Shown: one piece after another, positions 7,418 through 13,096 of the stretch
Layout: every line of letters begins with the position of its first letter
Position numbering within the stretch: the stretch's first letter is position 1
Source of the DNA: Candidatus Fermentithermobacillaceae bacterium UBA3951
GTDB lineage: Bacteria > Bacillota > Sulfobacillia > Fermentithermobacillales > Fermentithermobacillaceae
Length of the DNA stretch: 13,131 nt
Assembly (NCBI GenBank): GCA_002385465.1
Contig: DGDN01000063.1
Coordinates: 1 to 13,131, forward strand
Direction of reading: 5' to 3'
Position numbers and translations under genes: made by a program
Notes under the pieces: model-generated
Database searches by the model: none
Seen by the model: only the letters and a program-made list of their open reading frames with translations
What the model was told of the DNA's origin: nothing

Positions 7418-7873
7418 TTATTTCAGTTCTCCCTGCTCTACTTGAGCTCCCTCCGGGGAAGAAGCTCCTTTTCCCGATCCTTGTTGAGGTTCTCTCACGA
7501 CTCGGACCGCCCTAGTTTCGTGGGCCTCTACGCGGGGCTCCTGGGGGCGCTTAGCAGACTGTTTGGAGCTCCTCTGCTTGCGCTTTACGTTGTCGAGCCT
7601 GACGATCATGTGGCGCACGATGTCTTGGTCAATCTTCATGAGGCGGTCGAGCTCCGCCGAGACCTCACGCTCGGCCTCAAATACCATCAAAATATAAAGC
7701 CCTTCCCTCATGTCATTGATCTCGTAGGCGAATCGCCGTTTGCCCCACTTCTCGGCGGAGTGCACCGTGCCGTTGCCTTCGGTCACTACGTCTTTGTACC
7801 TGGAGATGATCGAGGCGACTTTCTCTTCATCGTGTTCGGAGCTGACGATGAATAGGAGTTCGTATTTTCTCAT
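7418..7873 (-). CDS. rpsF: 30S ribosomal protein bS6 with C-terminal extension
   Basis: 151 residues, against about 95 for a typical bS6. Residues 1-97 are the ferredoxin-like bS6 domain, starting MRKYELLFIV and ending near the MIVRLDN segment, which together with bS18 binds 16S rRNA. Residues 98-151 are a low-complexity tail rich in K, R, Q, E, G and S, likely disordered: first basic, then acidic at the end. The ATG start at 7873 has GGAGGA 7 nt upstream. It is the first gene after the promoter at 7963-7992, so it probably leads the rpsF-ssb-rpsR message. Bacterial rpsF operons are commonly autoregulated by the S6:S18 complex binding the leader. Confidence 0.97.
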   Translation of the reverse strand: MRKYELLFIVSSEHDEEKVASIISRYKDVVTEGNGTVHSAEKWGKRRFAYEINDMREGLYILMVFEAEREVSAELDRLMKIDQDIVRHMIVRLDNVKRKQRSSKQSAKRPQEPRVEAHETRAVRVVREPQQGSGKGASSPEGAQVEQGELK

Positions 7874-7901
7874 GACAATATCCTCCTCCCTTGGACTTAT
7901 G

Positions 7902-7957
7902 GCCCCATCAAGAGGGGCGGGAGTTAGGGGGCGCTCCCCCTTCGCTCAACCGGCGCC
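7902..7957 (-). promoter_or_regulatory. structured rpsF leader, possible S6:S18 autoregulatory RNA
   Basis: The predicted leader can form a GGGGG-AGCG-CCCCC hairpin (7927-7940) and a second stem GCCCC/GGGGC (7902-7906 with 7914-7918, 7-nt loop) just before the ribosome-binding site (7881-7888). An alternative 5-bp stem pairs the extreme 5' end GGCGC (7957-7953) with GCGCC (7934-7930), which is exclusive with the first hairpin. Neither hairpin has a T-run, so they are not terminators. Leaders of rpsF that bind the S6:S18 complex are known in bacteria; whether this one belongs to that class cannot be decided by eye. Confidence 0.4.
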
Positions 7958-7962
7958 AGCCA

Positions 7963-7992
7963 ATTATAGTCCAAAGCTCCTTCCGGTCACAA
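7963..7992 (-). promoter_or_regulatory. sigma-A promoter of rpsF-ssb-rpsR
   Basis: On the minus strand there is a perfect -10 TATAAT (7963-7968) and a -35 TTGTGA (7987-7992; 4 of 6 matches) with an 18-bp spacer. The expected start is near 7956-7957, giving a leader of about 83 nt before the rpsF ATG. It lies in the 142-bp gap between DUF951 and rpsF. No terminator separates DUF951 from it, so upstream transcription may add to this promoter. Confidence 0.75.
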
Positions 7993-8015
7993 GTCCAAGG
8001 AGCCCCTTTTTCCCA

Positions 8016-8234
8016 TTAGCTGGTAGACAGATCTTGAGGAGCTACATATGTCCTTTTCTTTAGTCTCCGGTTGAACTTAACTCTGTCCAAGAGGACTACC
8101 CGGCCGCACTCTTTGCACTTGAGCCTGACGTCTGCTCCGGCCATGAGGACGGCCCATATATCGCCGCCGCAGGCGTGCGGCTTCTTCATCTGAACAATGT
8201 CGCCGGCTCGAAGCGGCGGATCAAGGATCAACAA
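8016..8234 (-). CDS. DUF951 family protein (YyzM-like)
   Basis: A small cytoplasmic protein of about 72 residues. It shows the DUF951 hallmarks in order: GDIV, then KKPHACGGD, then a central GADVRLKC, a CKECGR zinc-ribbon-like CxxC, and a basic KFNRRLKKR segment. The three cysteines suggest metal or nucleic-acid binding, but the role of the family is unknown. The gene is usually found close to rpsF/ychF in Bacillota, as here. The start is uncertain: I chose TTG at 8234 because GGTGG lies 8 nt upstream. GTG at 8246 would add four residues but has no properly spaced ribosome-binding site. It begins shortly after the CvpA-family gene stop, so they are probably co-translated. Confidence 0.88.
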   Translation of the reverse strand: MLILDPPLRAGDIVQMKKPHACGGDIWAVLMAGADVRLKCKECGRVVLLDRVKFNRRLKKRTYVAPQDLSTS

Positions 8235-8252
8235 AGGCCAAGCCACCCCCGG

Positions 8253-8936
8253 CTACAGTTTGACTCTTGCAATGACCGCAGGCCATATGGCCTGGTAGAC
8301 GCCGAGGAGGAGCGCCGTGAGATATGAGCCGGCCGCCGCTTCCCTGGCAGCGCCAAGAAATCCTGCGGTCAGGAATGGGTACAAGACTCCGGCCAGAAGC
8401 GATAGCCACACTACCGAAAGGCCTGTCTCCACAACGCCTCCCAAGAGCCTCACCATGAAAAAATCGGGAGCCGTGAACCCGAGGCTTTTCACAATGAGCT
8501 CTGCTACGAGACGCAAGACAGAGAGGAGCACAAAGAAAGCTACGCTTGAGAGAAGGAGCCTGGACAAGGCGAGGCTCAGCATCTCAGCCCACGTCGGCTC
8601 CGGACTTGCCAGGGCTCCTACGGCCGCAAGGTTTTGCTTGACTGCCCCCTGGAGGAGCCTACCCCATGAAGACCCGCCGATCGATGAAAAGGCCTCGTCG
8701 AAAGTGCCCGGGTCGTATGGGACCATGAGCGGTGGCAGCGTGTCGAACACGCGTTTCCACCAGAGCGAAGTCTTTTCAAGAAGGTCCCAACGCTTGTTCA
8801 GGAAGTCCACGGTCGGACCCGACAGCGCGTATGCGCCCAAGAAAGCCGCCGCCATGCCCACGAGGTTGAACACCGACCGCCATACCCCTGTCCGGAACCC
8901 GCGTATGAACGAGAGGAGAAGCAGCACACCAAGCAC
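8253..8936 (-). CDS. CvpA-family membrane protein
   Basis: An integral membrane protein of at least 227 residues. The first segment resembles the CvpA signature: hydrophobic LGVLLLL, then IRGFRTGVWRSVFNLVG (11-27), then another hydrophobic stretch (28-40). A soluble loop of about 75 residues follows, then three further membrane segments (about 122-148, 161-188 and 205-222). CvpA proteins are linked to colicin V export in E. coli and to envelope homeostasis elsewhere; the mechanism is not settled. The GTG at 8936 is the first canonical in-frame start, but it has no Shine-Dalgarno. The reading frame is open for several codons further, and ACG at 8954 lies exactly 7 nt after GGGGGT and would restore an N-terminus of NYIDLVLG, typical of the family. 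The true start is probably 8954. The upstream gene stops at 8960. Confidence 0.85.
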   Translation of the reverse strand: MLGVLLLLSFIRGFRTGVWRSVFNLVGMAAAFLGAYALSGPTVDFLNKRWDLLEKTSLWWKRVFDTLPPLMVPYDPGTFDEAFSSIGGSSWGRLLQGAVKQNLAAVGALASPEPTWAEMLSLALSRLLLSSVAFFVLLSVLRLVAELIVKSLGFTAPDFFMVRLLGGVVETGLSVVWLSLLAGVLYPFLTAGFLGAAREAAAGSYLTALLLGVYQAIWPAVIARVKL

Positions 8937-8959
8937 CAGGTCTATGTAGTTCGTGGCGA

Positions 8960-9310
8960 TTACCCCCTTCGCGAAGAGAGATTATTGGGAGCGTAGGACT
9001 TGTCCAACATCGCGAGAACCACAGCCGGAATCGCGGGCGAAGCATGTTTGCCCGTATACGCAAACAATACCGCGTCCAGCAGGGACGATAAGTACCCGAA
9101 ACCGGCATACATGAGGATACCCAGAACTATGTCCTCAAGGAAAAGGGGTCTTACGGCGCCACTTCTCAGCCTGCCTATATTATCGATCGCAAAGACCGCG
9201 ACGAAGACCACAGGAAACCACAAGCCATAAGGGAGCTCGCGGGTTATTCGCTCCGCGATGAAGGCAACCAGCAATAGAAAAAGCGTGCGTCCGGCTCCCC
9301 TCCGCCACAT
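8960..9310 (-). CDS. small multispanning membrane protein, unknown
   Basis: 116 residues, not recognised as a named family. The profile shows about four hydrophobic segments (roughly 8-20, 29-43, 58-84 and 91-102) between short polar turns, with basic residues at the N-terminus (RR) and around position 47-54, and a polar C-terminus. ATG at 9310 has GAGGGA 6 nt upstream, so the start is secure. It lies between the propeller gene (25 bp upstream) and the CvpA-family gene (5 bp to the likely ACG start); translational coupling with the latter is likely. By context it is a membrane partner of the propeller and CvpA proteins. That is inference only. Confidence 0.72.
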   Translation of the reverse strand: MWRRGAGRTLFLLLVAFIAERITRELPYGLWFPVVFVAVFAIDNIGRLRSGAVRPLFLEDIVLGILMYAGFGYLSSLLDAVLFAYTGKHASPAIPAVVLAMLDKSYAPNNLSSRRG

Positions 9311-9335
9311 CTATCTTCCCTCTATCTTGCGCGCC

Positions 9336-10484
9336 TCACGGAAGGCGCGAAAGGTTGATGTCAAGGCTCATGAGGTAGGCTCCCTTGTCGTTCCCGAAAA
9401 GGATGGAACCTTCTCCCACAGCCAGGGGCAGGTCACGAGTCTTGAATGAGTACTCCCGGCGACCGTCCCTCAAGGAAAACCCTACCACATGGGTTTGACA
9501 CAGAGCAACAAGAGCATGGTCCGAGGCCACCAGCCGGTGGGCCACAGACGGCGTCCTGCGCTGCCAGACGAGCTTACCGTCGTCTGCGAAAGCGGTGACA
9601 AAGGGTTCGCTTATCAAGCCGTGGGATATGAAGGCCGTCTCATCCTCCCACGCAGCAGTCCATACCGGACCTCCGAGGTTGAGTGAGCAGGTGATCCCCC
9701 CGCCTGGACCTACGACCCCGGCGCTCTTGGACGTGGCGTAGAACACTCGGCCGGAAGAGAGGGGGATGATGGACCTGAAGTGGCCGTCCCCCAGGGGCAA
9801 ACACCAGAGGACCTTACCGGACGAGACTTCCGCGCAGGTCAAAAGGGCGGCTCCCCCCGATGCAATGTCGCGAAGGCCTACGTAGAGTAGTCCGTCTTCG
9901 GCGGCCGCCTCTGCGGGTATTCCCGGCAACCTGACCGGCGGAGAGACCTCCCCTCCGTCGAAAACAGCCCTCAATACCCACGGTTCTCCAAAACCTCCGC
10001 CTCCGGGCCTTACAACGAGGATGCCTGATAGTCCCTTGCACGGCAACAGATTTTCGCCGGGCTCCTTAACCTGCGTGAGGAACAGCTTTCCGTCGGGACC
10101 GTACCCGTGAATGGATGTCCCGGCGATGGCATACGCTTTCCCGCCCGATATGACGGCCTCTTCGGTACCGTCCGGGAGCGACACTATCTTGCCTAGCGGC
10201 CCGTAGAAAGCCCGTCCATTTTCATATGCGACGGCGTACAGGCCCCCGGAGTGTTCAAGAGACGAGGCTTCCCACACTTTGGAACCCTCGGGAAGCATGC
10301 GGGCGAGAGTTCCCTCAAAGAGGGCCTCCCTTGCCGTAAGCAACAAAGCGACAATTCCCAGGAGGGTGAACAACATGCTGAGAAGGCTTGCCTTCGGCCG
10401 ATTGGACGCGGGCACGGGTCTCCCGGCCCGGATGCCGGGGCCTTCTCTACCTCTCTTACGTGTCCAAGGCAAGAGAACGCTCAT
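9336..10484 (-). CDS. membrane-anchored PQQ-like beta-propeller protein
   Basis: 382 residues. A basic, proline-rich cytoplasmic N-terminus (1-31) is followed by a single membrane segment (about 33-50) and a large domain (60-382) of beta-strand repeats. Several repeats resemble PQQ-type propeller blades, with D/SxGK followed by W or F: CAEVSSGKVLWCLPL (217-231), AFADDGKLVWQRR (298-310) and GFSLRDGRREYSFKTR (335-350). The likely topology is N-inside with the propeller outside the cell membrane. No PQQ-dependent dehydrogenase active-site signature is seen, so a binding or scaffolding role is more likely than catalysis. The ATG at 10484 has AAGGGG 4 nt upstream. It starts 35 bp after the TPR gene stop. 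Confidence 0.8.
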   Translation of the reverse strand: MSVLLPWTRKRGREGPGIRAGRPVPASNRPKASLLSMLFTLLGIVALLLTAREALFEGTLARMLPEGSKVWEASSLEHSGGLYAVAYENGRAFYGPLGKIVSLPDGTEEAVISGGKAYAIAGTSIHGYGPDGKLFLTQVKEPGENLLPCKGLSGILVVRPGGGGFGEPWVLRAVFDGGEVSPPVRLPGIPAEAAAEDGLLYVGLRDIASGGAALLTCAEVSSGKVLWCLPLGDGHFRSIIPLSSGRVFYATSKSAGVVGPGGGITCSLNLGGPVWTAAWEDETAFISHGLISEPFVTAFADDGKLVWQRRTPSVAHRLVASDHALVALCQTHVVGFSLRDGRREYSFKTRDLPLAVGEGSILFGNDKGAYLMSLDINLSRLP

Positions 10485-10519
10485 TGTACCCCTTCTTACC
10501 TTGATCTATCTCTTGAGAC

Positions 10520-10999
10520 TCAAAGGCTCGCGATGATGATGAGCACCAGGACCGTGAGCGTAAGTGCGGCGATCTTCCCCCACTGAATGGCCTTCTTTGC
10601 CATCACGTATCCCTCATAAGAGGAGAGGGCCTTCTCGGAATGCCCTAGGTACTGGTAGAGCACGGTCAAGTTGAACCTGGGTTCCGTGGCCCACACATTC
10701 TCTCTGAGAGACCTCATGTAGTACTCGCGGGCGGTTTCAAGATCGTTCTTCATGAATGCAAGGTTCCCGAGGTTATTCAGGGGCTTTGGGTCCCGGGGTG
10801 AGATGATGAGTGCCCGGATGAACAGGTCTCTGGCGCTCTCCAGGTGCCCCATATGGCCCTCGCATACTCCCAAGTAGTTCAAGTAGCGGCTCTTGGGCCT
10901 TATGTCCTTATGCATTCTCTCTCTAAGGCGCCTTGCGGCTTCACTCATATGGCCTTTCGAGATGAGCTTTATAACCGTTCTCTCAAAACCCCATAGCAC
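10520..10999 (-). CDS. TPR protein with C-terminal membrane anchor
   Basis: About 159 residues, three TPR-like helix pairs and a tail anchor. Repeats (numbered from the GTG at 10999) occupy about 38-71, 72-105 and 106-135, with the typical LNYLG...A...A and LNNLG...A spacing. A single hydrophobic stretch (about 143-158) ends the protein with no signal peptide, so the TPRs should face the cytoplasm. I prefer GTG at 10999, with GGAGGTG 9 nt upstream; GTG at 11017 would add six residues but has no ribosome-binding site. It is the first gene of the minus-strand envelope module, and its partner is unknown. No clear sigma-A promoter was found in the 146-bp gap upstream. Confidence 0.82.
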   Translation of the reverse strand: MLWGFERTVIKLISKGHMSEAARRLRERMHKDIRPKSRYLNYLGVCEGHMGHLESARDLFIRALIISPRDPKPLNNLGNLAFMKNDLETAREYYMRSLRENVWATEPRFNLTVLYQYLGHSEKALSSYEGYVMAKKAIQWGKIAALTLTVLVLIIIASL

Positions 11000-11082
11000 C
11001 TCACGAGGCACCTCCACGCTGTCACACTGGATATTTCTAGGAGCAGCACCTTGTATCCTCCCTCGTCCAGCATTTCGGGGCC

Positions 11083-11113
11083 TGAATACCGGGGATCTCT
11101 AAGAGGGACATTA
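11083..11113 (+). promoter_or_regulatory. weak sigma-F-like promoter candidate for ykuS
   Basis: TGAATA (11083-11088) and AGGGACATTA (11104-11113) are separated by 15 bp and partly resemble the Bacillus sigma-F -35/-10 pattern; the first base of the -10 block deviates. It points at ykuS, 33 bp downstream. No sigma-A-like pair was found in this gap. The consensus comes from B. subtilis, so this is weak support only. Confidence 0.22.
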
Positions 11114-11145
11114 CTCCATGACCTTTCCGGTGAGGGGGTGGTGAA

Positions 11146-11400
11146 GTGACCAAGGTAGCCGTTGAAGGCGGGCTCAGGCCTTTCCAGGAGGCTTTGAAGA
11201 ACGCCGGTTTCGTGGTCGTGGAAGTGACGAGCCCGGAGGACCTCGCGAGCGCGCGGCCCCACGCGGTAGTGGTATCGGGTATGGACGAGAACTTCCTGGG
11301 CATGACCGATTTCGGAGATGCGCCGGTCGTTACGGCTTCCGGACGTACGCCTGAAGAAGTTGTGAAAGATGTGCGTCGTTCGCTCGGGCCGAGAGAATAG
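11146..11400 (+). CDS. YkuS family protein (UPF0180)
   Basis: 84 residues, matching the size and order of UPF0180: an N-terminal VAVEGGLRPFQEALKNAGF segment, a central VVSGMDENFLGMTD and a C-terminal TPEEVVKDVRRSL helix. The alternating helix-strand pattern suggests a compact alpha/beta fold; the function of the family is unknown. GTG at 11146 has GGGGGT 6 nt upstream. It is the only plus-strand gene here. Its last 71 bp overlap the 3' end of yyaC on the opposite strand, and a terminator candidate follows the stop directly. Confidence 0.87.
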   Translation: MTKVAVEGGLRPFQEALKNAGFVVVEVTSPEDLASARPHAVVVSGMDENFLGMTDFGDAPVVTASGRTPEEVVKDVRRSLGPRE

Positions 11401-11872
11401 ACTCCCCGGCTGCGCGCAGGGGCCCGGGCCTCTTCTTTTCACAAGCACTGCGGAGAAGGGCATCGGCCTTCTGGATCCCCGACGAGATGGCCCGGGCCAT
11501 CTTCATGACCAGACTCAATCTGGTATTCTGAAGCACCATGTACTCCATAAACCCGCCTACGTTCACGACTCCCGCAAGATGCAAGTCACCGACGGGCGGC
11601 AGTTTCTTCTTCACGCCGAGACCGGGCCTAAGCGGCCCCGAGCGGACCATCACCGCGCCTACTTCGGTCTTCGTCCCGAGGCAGGCGTCAACACCGAGGT
11701 CCAGAAAGCCGCTCTCTTCGCCCAAAGACATGACAACCCGGCCAAGGTTCTCGGCGTGTACGGGTTCATCCAGGTTGCCTATGACCTCTCCGGGAAACCC
11801 CTCGTCCGCAAGCATGCTTCCTACCAGCGGGCCCAAAGAATCACCGGTTGACCGGTCGGTACCCACACACAC
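11330..11872 (-). CDS. YyaC-type spore protease-like protein
   Basis: At least 180 residues in the canonical reading, beginning at GTG 11872 with CVGTDRSTGDSLGPLVG, the YyaC signature; later come HAENL, a GVDACLG loop and GVVNVGG. The family is related in fold to the spore germination protease GPR and is found in endospore formers. The canonical start removes most of strand 1, and 47 further in-frame codons up to the TAG at 12014-12016 read like the expected N-terminus. None is ATG, GTG or TTG. The Shine-Dalgarno AGGGGT (11985-11990) is 7 nt from GCG at 11977, so the real start is unresolved: unusual codon, sequence error or truncation. A candidate forespore promoter lies at 11998-12027. The last 71 bp overlap ykuS. 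The C-terminal tail of about 40 residues is lineage-specific. Confidence 0.85.
   Translation of the reverse strand: MCVGTDRSTGDSLGPLVGSMLADEGFPGEVIGNLDEPVHAENLGRVVMSLGEESGFLDLGVDACLGTKTEVGAVMVRSGPLRPGLGVKKKLPPVGDLHLAGVVNVGGFMEYMVLQNTRLSLVMKMARAISSGIQKADALLRSACEKKRPGPLRAAGESILSARANDAHLSQLLQAYVRKP
11403..11440 (+). terminator. candidate rho-independent terminator of ykuS
   Basis: Right after the ykuS stop (11398-11400), CCC...CTGC/GCAG...GGG can fold into a GC-rich hairpin within 11404-11422 with a two-base bulge and a tight loop. It is followed by GC-rich sequence and the T-rich TCTTCTTTT (11431-11439). The hairpin is not textbook, as the T-rich part starts about 8 nt after the stem, but its location just after the stop supports the call. 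It lies antisense within yyaC. Confidence 0.4.
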
Positions 11873-11997
11873 GACTCTAAGAGGTAGTACCCTGCCCAGG
11901 TCGGAAGCAACCTGCAGGATTGAAAGGGCGATCCGGTCCGGAGCATCCGGAAGAAGGGCATTAATCGGGTGAGTCGCGAGAATTACCCCTGATTCAA

Positions 11998-12027
11998 GAG
12001 TATGCGCGGTTATCTATGGGATAATAC
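11998..12027 (-). promoter_or_regulatory. candidate sigma-G/F (forespore) promoter of yyaC
   Basis: On the minus strand the -35-like GTATT (12023-12027) and -10-like CATACTC (11998-12004) are separated by exactly 18 bp. They compare with the B. subtilis sigma-G pattern gHATR-18-CATnnTA at 4 of 5 and 6 of 7 positions. The expected start falls near 11991, just ahead of the AGGGGT ribosome-binding site (11985-11990). This agrees with the spore role of YyaC and suggests that yyaC is transcribed separately from the phosphoribosyltransferase. Confidence 0.5.
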
Positions 12028-12034
12028 CCTGTGG

Positions 12035-12670
12035 TCAGTGGGTCTTTTCGGCGAACTCGTCCAGGATCCGCCTCACTTCTTCGTCGGATATCTGGTCAAA
12101 TGAGATGTACCATTCACCGACCGAGTAGAAAACAGGAGGCCTAAGAGGACAGATCACGCCATCTACCAAAGGTTCCAGTGATTCGATGGTCTCTTGAGGC
12201 GCCACCGGTACGGCCAAGAAGAGTCGCCTGGGCTCCTTCCGTCGTATGTACTGGAGGGCTGCCATGGCGGTGAGCCCCGTGGCAAGGCCGTCATCCACCA
12301 CCACCACATTCATCCCCTGAATGGGCTTTTCAGGGCGGTTGCTCCTGAACGCGGCCAGGCTTCTCTCTATGGCCTTGCGCACCTCCGCCGCCCGGTCCAT
12401 GACGTACGATCTCGGTGTTCCGTCGCGAATGTCCGGGGAAAACAAGACCTTGCCATCGGGCCCTGCGGCGGCGATGGCAAATTCGGGGTTGTACGGCGCT
12501 CCAATCTTCTTGGCCATGACGACGTCCAGTGGGGCGCCCAGGGCCAAAGCCACTTCGCGCCCTACTACGACGCCTCCGCGAGGGATCGCGAGGACGAGGG
12601 GGGAATCCATCTCGTATTCCTTAAGGGCCCCGGCGAGGACTCGGCCCGCCTCAGTCCTGTCTCGGAACAT
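12035..12670 (-). CDS. COG1926-type phosphoribosyltransferase
   Basis: 211 residues with a clear type I phosphoribosyltransferase fold. The PRPP-binding signature VVVVDDGLATGLT spans 122-134, with the acidic pair at D126/D127. RGG (31-33) and the PYNPEFAIAAAG segment (59-70) form parts of the active site typical of COG1926. The substrate is unknown: bases or nucleosides are plausible, and the family is often described only as a predicted phosphoribosyltransferase. ATG at 12670 lies 21 bp after the bactofilin stop, with a weak GGGGCTGG upstream, so translation may depend on coupling. No signal peptide or membrane segment is visible. Confidence 0.87.
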   Translation of the reverse strand: MFRDRTEAGRVLAGALKEYEMDSPLVLAIPRGGVVVGREVALALGAPLDVVMAKKIGAPYNPEFAIAAAGPDGKVLFSPDIRDGTPRSYVMDRAAEVRKAIERSLAAFRSNRPEKPIQGMNVVVVDDGLATGLTAMAALQYIRRKEPRRLFLAVPVAPQETIESLEPLVDGVICPLRPPVFYSVGEWYISFDQISDEEVRRILDEFAEKTH

Positions 12671-12691
12671 GGAGAAACCAGCCCCGTTACT

Positions 12692-13096
12692 TTATTCCTC
12701 TTCCTGCTCCCTAGTTTCCTGAGACCGGCTTACCGTATCGACGGGCTGGTCACCCATCTGGGTGGTGCCCGAGAAAATCGCACCTTCAGAGACAACCAAA
12801 GTGCCGACCTTGATGTCGCCTTTGACCCTGGCCGTAGGGAGGAGTTCAAGCCTTCCGGAGCAAGTGACCGTGCCGGAGAGCGTCCCGCCGATGGTCACGT
12901 TCTGGGCCGTCACATCCGCATTCAGCACGGCGGTTTCGCCTACGGTTACATCACCTTCGCATTCAACATTCCCCTCGGCGGAGCCTTCGATGCGCAGGCT
13001 CCCCTTGGACCGGACAGTGCCTTTAATCTCAATACCTTTGCCAAGAAGGCTTTCAAAAGTCCCCGGCTTAAGCGGGGTCTCTGTCTTAGCGAACAT
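12692..13096 (-). CDS. bactofilin
   Basis: 134 residues. The central region (about 20-112) is a run of short beta strands with alternating valine/threonine and glycine (for example IEGSAEGNVECEGDVTVGET), the right-handed beta-helix of bactofilins (DUF583). Short disordered termini flank it, the C-terminal one acidic (EEE). Bactofilins polymerise without nucleotide and act as scaffolds, commonly for cell shape or chromosome-segregation functions. I chose ATG at 13096 because GGAGGTG lies 7 nt upstream; a longer ATG reading to 13120 has no ribosome-binding site. Because bactofilin genes are often near parB in Bacillota, this suggests that the origin region continues to the right. It is followed by the phosphoribosyltransferase gene. 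Confidence 0.95.
   Translation of the reverse strand: MFAKTETPLKPGTFESLLGKGIEIKGTVRSKGSLRIEGSAEGNVECEGDVTVGETAVLNADVTAQNVTIGGTLSGTVTCSGRLELLPTARVKGDIKVGTLVVSEGAIFSGTTQMGDQPVDTVSRSQETREQEEE

Larger units (their letters stand above)
7889..8000. repeat. 10-bp perfect inverted repeat flanking the rpsF promoter/leader
   Basis: CCTTGGACTT (7889-7898) and its exact complement AAGTCCAAGG (7991-8000) are separated by 92 bp. A partial third copy, AGTCCAA, lies at 7968-7974 beside the -10. The left arm touches the rpsF ribosome-binding site and the right arm overlaps the edge of the -35. In a read-through transcript from DUF951 the arms could pair next to the ribosome-binding site. In a transcript starting at the local promoter the distal arm would be absent. 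Confidence 0.5.

Noticed and set aside
9336..10484. PQQ-dependent dehydrogenase
   Set aside because: The repeats resemble PQQ-type blades, but the catalytic and metal-binding features of quinoprotein dehydrogenases are not visible and the protein is too short.
9336..10999. BamB/BamD-like outer-membrane assembly pair (propeller plus TPR)
   Set aside because: The propeller has a membrane anchor rather than a lipobox, and the TPR protein has no signal peptide and a C-terminal anchor that leaves it in the cytoplasm. No BamA-like gene is present.
11421..11430. Palindrome GGCCCGGGCC as an operator or recombination site
   Set aside because: Short GC palindromes are expected by chance in this composition; it is better explained as part of the terminator region and yyaC coding sequence.
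10969..11463. Minus-strand open frame across the ykuS/TPR gap, including a protein-like stretch starting at an ATG near 11069
   Set aside because: The stretch MLDEGGYKVLLLEISS looks plausible but has no ribosome-binding site, runs into the TPR gene in another frame and upstream is antisense to ykuS. No family is recognised.
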